Positions 58,360 through 64,000 of a DNA stretch of 64,000 nt are shown piece by piece. The DNA is from Leptobrachium leishanense. Its lineage: Eukaryota > Chordata > Amphibia > Anura > Megophryidae. The notes under the pieces are model-generated. The model saw nothing but the letters and a program-made list of their open reading frames with translations. It made no database searches and was not told the DNA's origin. A program made the position numbers and the translations under genes. Numbering within the stretch: position 1 is the stretch's first letter; each line of letters opens with the position of its first letter. The DNA is taken from NCBI GenBank assembly GCA_009667805.1, contig CM019067.1, forward strand, positions 246,733,721 through 246,797,720. The letters run 5' to 3'.

Positions 58360-59460
58360 CGATGCCTGGTCAAAAAAAGTCACCACCTTGATTTTACTAA
58401 GCAAATCATTTTTACACTGGATAATTACTGCAGTGATTAATGTATTTCAGCCGGCATAAAATCGAAGTCAGCTGACTTCCATATGTGGATTTTTTCTTCC
58501 CTGATGGCACGGGCATATTCCAAGATGACAATGCCAGGATTCATTGGGCTCAAATTGTGCAAGAGTGGTTCAGGGAGCACGAGACATTATTTTCACACAT
58601 GGATTGACCACCACAGAGTCCAGACCTTAACCCCACTGAGAATCTTTGGGATGTGCTAGAGAAGACTTTAACCTCCCTGGCGGTCTAATTTTTTCAAAAT
58701 TTTGTGTCTAAAAGAGTCTCAATTGTTTTGGAAAGGAAACGTGTTTTTTTTATATAGTAAGCCTGTAATAATTAGGAATAACGCACTGAAATCCATGCAA
58801 ACCAGAGTCTACCCAGTACATACTTGAAAACGAGAGAAATCTCAATGTATCCTTCCTGGTAAAATACTTTGCAAATAAATAAATATTAAATACAGTGAGT
58901 CCGATAAAGTTTGAAACACGACATAATTTATTATCCCAAAAATAATTATCCAAAATAATGCTAATAAATTAATTATATTCAATAATATAAATCAAACCAA
59001 AAACACTGAAATCTTTCAGAAAACAAGACTGTGTATGTATGGTCTGTTTCTGATCCTTTAGTGCCACCTAGTGGCCGTTCATGAGCAAGTCATGCTACTG
59101 GAGATTTTTCATTGGAAATCTTTTTTTCTTTTTAAAGTTTGCTGCCTGGTCCCGCCCCTTGCATCGTGTGACTCGCAGGGAGCGTTACCAGGAAGCAAGT
59201 CGCTGCGATCACACTGCAGGGACAGCGAGGGAGCGCAGGGTGAGGTGAGTATGCAGCCCGAGTGTGGCTCGGGGTTACCGTTCGCGGTAGCGAAATTAAA
59301 CCCCGAGTCACACTCGGGAATACCGTCAGGGAGGTTAAAAAGTGCTCAGACTCTCCCATCATCAATACAAGATCTTGGAGAGAAAGTAATGCAACTCTGG
59401 ATGGAAATAAATTATGTGACATTGCATAAGCTTATGTCAGGTATGCCATCTTTGGAGACA
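58360..59460 (+). mobile_element. Tc1-type remnant split by a piggyBac-like MITE
   Basis: Left: CCTGGTCAAAAAAAGTCACC, a known Tc1-type end. Plus strand 58491-58667 reads [20 protein letters not shown] and QSPDLNPTENLWDVLEKTL (second D and E of the DDE triad), with a TGA at SHMD-stop-PPQ. After the insertion it continues SAQTLPSSIQDLGEKVMQLW and KLMSGMPSLE (59339-59450). Most of the 5' two thirds of the transposase is missing. Confidence 0.85.
58672..59334. mobile_element. piggyBac-like MITE, reverse orientation, TTAA flanks
   Basis: TTAA at 58668-58671 and 59335-59338. Ends CCTCCCTGGCGGTC and ATACCGTCAGGGAGG. Relative to the 37096 copy it is reversed. At 58800-58895 it carries a LINE tail (ACATACTTGAAAACGAGAGA) where the other copies have a shorter similar segment. 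Confidence 0.88.
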
Positions 59461-60507
59461 GAAGGAAGACACAGAGGGCCAGGATTAGAATATACATAGA
59501 ATGCATCAATACAAACAGGACATAAGAGAATGCACAGATCTCAGAAAGACAATACACGAAAGGGGTGGATATTAGACAGGAGGTCTGGGCAGGAAAAGGG
59601 CTGAGATAGGGTTACTGAGCCTGAGGGAATGTCTAGGTTTAGCAAGGCCTTGGTGCAGCAATAGTTTGTAACATCAGGATGGATCTTGAGAACTGCAAAA
59701 GGTGGGTTTTGCAACCAAGAACGACAGCAGGGAGGGGTCTCGAGTACAGGATCAACAAAAGGGGGTCTTGAAGGCAGGAACAACAGGGTGTCTTTGGAGG
59801 GTTTCCTGGCGCAGTACCAGAAGGAAAATTCGTAATACAGTCCAGGGGAATAGCCAGCACAAATATCAGGCTGAGCAACAAGGCTTCTTGACAGGCTGGG
59901 AGTCTCACACTAAATGGCAACTGAAGCAAAATGCAGAAACATCCTGGGACAGGCGTGCCTCCGCTAACTAATGGATGCAGGGACTGATTGATTGCATCTG
60001 CTGATGCTGCCAGAGAGTGCTTCTAGGAAAAAGTCCAGGAAGACCGGGCATGAAGGGTGCTGCCTGGGGAGATCAAGGTGGTGCAGCACTGGATCTGTCC
60101 TTATGCCGGTGGCGTGATACCTTACAGTTTAACGAAACAATGCCATGGCGAATCTGTGCCATAATCACATCAATAGGTGGTCCAGTGAACTATTAGAGTG
60201 TGTGAATTGTTTTTTTTTTTGCCCAGGAAGTGTAAAACAAAAGTCATAAAACCCAAACAAAATACAAAAAAATAATTCACCTTAATCCATAGATAACAAG
60301 CACCATCGAGTGTAAGCCCCAGCATATGAAGTTGAGAAGCAATCACAGGTTGGAATCAGATGCAAACTAAACCAGAGCTGTGGTAAATTTAGCAGAGCCA
60401 TTAAAGTCTTTGGAGCTTGTAATTTTACCAGAGCTCAGGTTAATTCTACACCTGACTATGAATGTAACCACCCCTCTATATTCCTCTTTCTTTGCTGCTT
60501 CAAGATA
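59461..60507. other. Unassigned DNA
   Basis: About 59540-60130 has the look of a retroelement or untranslated repeat but I could not place it. At 60372-60450, CCAGAGCTGTGGTAAATTT and AATTTTACCAGAGCTCAGG form a loose inverted repeat like the one at 25497. Confidence 0.4.
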
Positions 60508-60587
60508 CACTATATTGCCAAAAGTATTCGCTCACCTATCCATATGCGAGTCAAGGCAGGTGAGCAAATACTTTTGGCAATATAGTG
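60508..60587. mobile_element. Tc1-derived MITE, 80 bp, ends only
   Basis: CACTATATTGCCAAAAGTAT and ATACTTTTGGCAATATAGTG are exact mirrors with TA on both sides (60506-60507, 60588-60589). Identical termini to the element at 49907-51154; the whole transposase is deleted. Confidence 0.95.
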
Positions 60588-60589
60588 TA

Positions 60590-61405
60590 TGTTTTTTCTT
60601 TTATTTGTTACTTATTAATTACTTGTTATTTTCACTAGTAAATCCTCAGTTGATTTTGTTATAATTTTTAGTTTCCTTGTTGTTATTGTTAAATCCCCCC
60701 CGAATCTGGTGGTATGCTTTTACCCTTATTCTCAGGTCGCTGGAAAATTATTGGTCTACTTACAAGTATCCAATCTATCCTACCTACGCGGCATATCATT
60801 GGTGAGATAATACTGTAAAAGAACATCACTACAGAGATAAGTATATGAGAAAGAGCACATAAACTGCTTCAACAGAAGCAGACAAGCAAAAATTTAATTT
60901 TATCAAGAAACAATCCGTCTTCTGAGTGGAATAGAAGTAAAGATATGTAATGTTCCATATTTAGAACTCTGTGGGTATGACAGCACATGACGCAATAATT
61001 GTCCTCTGTGACATTGTGACTGTCAGTATCAGCTACTATGTGAAGCATAGTTCTTGGCAAATCATGTACGTCACAAAGAAAAGCCAGCAGTCATAACAAA
61101 ACAAAGGCTAGTGTAAGATAAGAAAAATATGCTTTTTACAAATGATTACAGGAGATATTAGTTAGACATTTTTTATTTTTATGATAACAAAGTTTAGATC
61201 ACAGGCTCTGAAATGATGAATGGGACTGAGGGGAAAAAGAATATCTTATTTAATTAATTTACTCTATTATTTCCTTACTGCGCAATTGCCTTAATGGTTT
61301 ACAAACTTCCACGAGTGATTTTTAATTAGTCTTTTCAAAGTCCTCAGATTATCTATTCTATACTGCTGTTACACTTTAAGTTTTGTCATTTCTGTGAGTA
61401 CATAC
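60590..61405. other. Unassigned DNA
   Basis: A stretch with splice-like edges (TATTCTCAG at about 60735, GTGAGA at about 60801) is open in at least one frame, but shows no known protein. No other feature seen. Confidence 0.35.
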
Positions 61406-61406
61406 T

Positions 61407-61560
61407 GTCAGGGGCGTACCTAGGGGGGCGGGGGCGGCCCGCACTGGGTGACACCCTAAAAAAATATTTTTTTATCAAGGATACATTGATATTTCACTAA
61501 TTTTCAAGTATGTCCTGGGTAGGCAAGGCCTAGGCTGGCACTTTCCAAGGGGCAGCAAAA
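61407..61560. mobile_element. hAT-like end (CAGGGGCGTACCTAG) with LINE tail
   Basis: CAGGGGCGTACCTAGGGG at about 61409 is a common hAT-type left end. It runs into GGATACATTGATATTTCAC and TTCAAGTATGTCCTGGGT, the LINE tail seen elsewhere. No matching right end. Confidence 0.5.
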
Positions 61561-61564
61561 AAAA

Positions 61565-62190
61565 CCTCACCACTGTGGGGTTACTCACAGAGCACCGAAA
61601 TGACGCCAACATTTTGGTGCTCCGTTGTTCCCTACACTTCGAGGAATAAAATTTCCCCACCCTGCAGTGAATTCACCATTTATCGCAGGGTCCCTGAAGT
61701 GCAGGGAGTCGGCCGCCGAATGCTGCCGTCGCAAACCCATGGCCTGCTGTTTTAAAAAGAACTACTGAACGAAAATTTCTGGAATTTACCTTTAAGGTCC
61801 TATGATCGATAATTAAAAGGTCTGTTACAGAAAAAAGTAAAACCGCTATTAAAAAAAAAGGGGAAAAGGTTTTGCTGAAAAATGACTAAAAGGTACTAAA
61901 ATAAAATCAATAAATAAAGAGACATTTTGCTGCAGATTAAAATAATAAATGTTTTATTAGATATTGCATAAAAACGGGAATATATTTAACATTGAAACCT
62001 ATGGGGTTCGCCTGAATTAACCTGCTGAATGAAACCACCGAACATCAGGCCATTTCACTTCACTGACATTTCTCTACTGTTCGGTGTTCTCTGAATAGAT
62101 TAACCATTACTTCTCTATGGGGATTTGCACTGCCTTCAAACAGCACCGTACTTGCTGGCAGTTCGCCAAAATTTGTATGTGAGCATATCA
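61565..62190. mobile_element. Diverged large MITE of the CAGGG family
   Basis: GGGGTTACTCACAGAGCACC at the left. Internal TCGCAGGGTCCCTGAAGTGC, ACTACTGAACGAAAATTTCT, TTTATTAGATATTGCATAAAAACGGG (here split in two words) and TCTCTGAATAGATTAACC resemble the elements at 19469, 42987 and 48815. The right end is not clear. Confidence 0.65.
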
Positions 62191-62194
62191 CAGA

Positions 62195-64000
62195 GCAGTG
62201 GCGTACATAGCAGAGGGGCGGGAGGTGGGCCGCCTCAGGTACCAGTGATTATTGGGGTGTCATTAGGGGGTACTAGGAGGTGCCACTGTCACTGTGTGTC
62301 AGCTTTGAGATGTGTTATCAAACAACAAGCAGTCAAACAGGTCATTTGCATTAGGAGAATAAAAATCCACCTCTCCTTCCTCCATAGTTCCTCCCCTGCC
62401 CCGTAGCAGCTCTAGGAGAGGGGGATGTGATTTGTGTGCAGAGAGAGAAGATGACAGTAAACAGCAGGTAAAGGGGGAGGGGGTTAACAGCAGAATATGA
62501 AGCCCTGTCTGCTTACTGCCGTTTAAAGTGGACCTTTCTTTAACCAGCACTACAGTGATCAGAAATTTGTCACTGGGCTGCCTGGCTCCTGGTGAGGTCC
62601 TGCAAAGAGGGGGCCAGGCTGTATTCACTGCATCACCAGGGAATAGGCAGCCCAGGGTAAACGGGGACAGGGAAGAGTGGGTCTTAAAAAACTGGAATAG
62701 TAAAGAAAAATAGACCATAGCAGCATCTCATACCTGCAAAACACACACCCATTCTCTGCTCAGCAACTCCCATCACACAAAATCAGCCACCCAGCACACA
62801 CACACACACATAACTCCCATCACACAAAACCAGCCACCCACACACACACACAACTCCCATTACACAAAACCAGCCACCCACACACACACACACACAACTC
62901 CCATCACACAAAACCATCCACCCACACACACACAACTCCCATCACACAAGACCAGTCACACACAAACACAACTCCCATCACACAAAACCAGCCACAAACA
63001 CACAACTCCCATCACACAAAACCAGCCACCCACACACAACTCCCATCACACAAAACCAGCCACCCACACACACACACCTCCCATCACACAAAACCAGCCA
63101 CCCACACAACTCCCATCACACAAAACCAGCCACCCACACACACACAAATCCCATCACACAAAACCAGCCACCCACACACACCTCCCATCACACAAAACCA
63201 GCCACCCACACACCTCCCATCACACAAAACCAGCCACCCACACACACACACCTCCCATCACACAAAACCAGCCACCCACACAACTCCCATCACACAAAAC
63301 CATCCACCCACACACACACAACTCCCATCACACAAAACCATCCACCCACACACACACAACTCCCATCACACAAAACCAGCCACACACACAACTCCCATCA
63401 CAAAAACCAGCCACCCACACACACCTCCCATCACACAAAACCAGCCACCCACACACACACCTCCCATCACAAAAACCAGCCACCCACACACACCTCCCAT
63501 CACACAAAACCAGCCACCCACACACACACCTCCCATCACACAAAACCAGCCACACACACACAACTCCCATCACACAAAACCAGCCACCCACACACACAAC
63601 TCCCATCACACAAAACCAGCCACCCACACCTCCCATCACACAAAACCAGCCACCCACACACCTCCCATCACACAAAACCAGCCACCCACACACACACCTC
63701 CCATCACACAAGACCAGCCACACACACACCTCCCATCACACAAAACCAGCCACCCACACCTCCCATCACACAAAACCAGCCACCCACACAACTCCCATCA
63801 CACAAAACCAGCCACAAACACACAACTCCCATCACACAAAACCAGCCACAAACACACAACTCCCATCACACAAAACCAGCCACCCACAAACACAACTCCC
63901 ATCACACAAAACCAGCCACAACTCCCATCACACAAAACCAGCCACCCACAACTCCATCACATGAAACCAACCAACACACAACCCCATCACACAACTCCCA
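62195..64000. mobile_element. hAT-like element left end running into a minisatellite, right end outside
   Basis: CAGTGGCGTACATAGCAGAG at about 62195 has the CAGTGGCG start of the hAT MITE at 52318. About 550 bp of unique sequence follows, then the minisatellite from 62752 to the window end. No coding sequence. Whether the minisatellite belongs to the element cannot be shown, because the right end is missing. Confidence 0.55.
62752..64000. repeat. Minisatellite CTCCCATCACACAAAACCAGCC with CA run, more than 35 units
   Basis: Each unit holds CTCCCATCACACAAAACCAG, then CCACC and a CACACA run of variable length (about 28-45 bp in total). Variation is mainly in the CA run. The reverse strand is open over long distances (63328-63729), producing a cysteine/glycine/valine-rich frame that is a repeat artefact. 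Confidence 0.95.

Noticed and set aside
60735..60801. Possible plus-strand exon between TATTCTCAG and GTGAGA
   Set aside because: Splice-like edges only; reading frames give no recognisable protein and no partner exon was found.
63328..63729. Cysteine-rich minus-strand frame resembling a secreted peptide
   Set aside because: It is the translation of the CA-rich minisatellite; the residues follow the repeat unit exactly.
62752..64000. CRISPR-like array
   Set aside because: The units are contiguous with a variable CA run instead of unique spacers, and the DNA is vertebrate; it is a minisatellite.

Overview
The window is vertebrate nuclear DNA, most likely from a frog. It has a spliced gene with large introns, GT-AG junctions with pyrimidine tracts, many decayed DNA transposons (Harbinger, hAT, Tc1, piggyBac-like, Helitron) and several LINE classes (CR1, L2/jockey-like, L1/Tx1-like). 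I could not fix the species from sequence alone.

Two host genes are recognisable. ANLN (anillin) lies on the plus strand. Twenty-two coding exons from 4263 to 29353 join in a consistent reading frame of about 1,058 codons, ending with the C-terminal PH domain and a 3' UTR to about 30.7-30.9 kb. Only the first ~57 residues, upstream of the window, are missing. AOAH (acyloxyacyl hydrolase) lies on the minus strand, represented by its last two coding exons (46593-46669 and 40730-40846). The two genes face each other tail to tail, the order I know from human chromosome 7p14. A third, unidentified exon-like open stretch sits at 57972-58173 on the plus strand.

Layout. 1-2.36 kb: decayed Harbinger transposon with a CR1 LINE inside it. 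2.9-4.07 kb: a short foldback element and a 0.9 kb long inverted repeat. 4.26-29.35 kb: ANLN exons; the 10 kb intron between 10759 and 20740 carries a Helitron end and a multi-level transposon nest (12701-20205). 29.35-40.7 kb: ANLN 3' UTR, then an intergenic region built from Harbinger MITEs, piggyBac-like MITEs, an L2-like LINE and an L1 remnant. 40.7-46.7 kb: AOAH 3' end with MITEs in its last intron. 47.7-51.2 kb: a tandem repeat whose units are each broken by a transposon, ending in an almost complete Tc1. 52-57.8 kb: a LINE carrying two hAT insertions, one a 4.16 kb element with a broken transposase. 58.3-59.5 kb: a Tc1 remnant with a piggyBac-like insertion. 62.2-64.0 kb: a hAT-like end followed by a minisatellite running off the window.

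The most unusual observation is a cassette (GC-rich hairpin followed by a minisatellite with unit core GAGCTGGGGCAA) found inside two transposons with unrelated ends (13945-15328 and 52318-52925). Next are a very young non-autonomous LTR element nested in a MITE (12796-19463), and two MITEs inserted at the same homologous position of neighbouring tandem repeat units.
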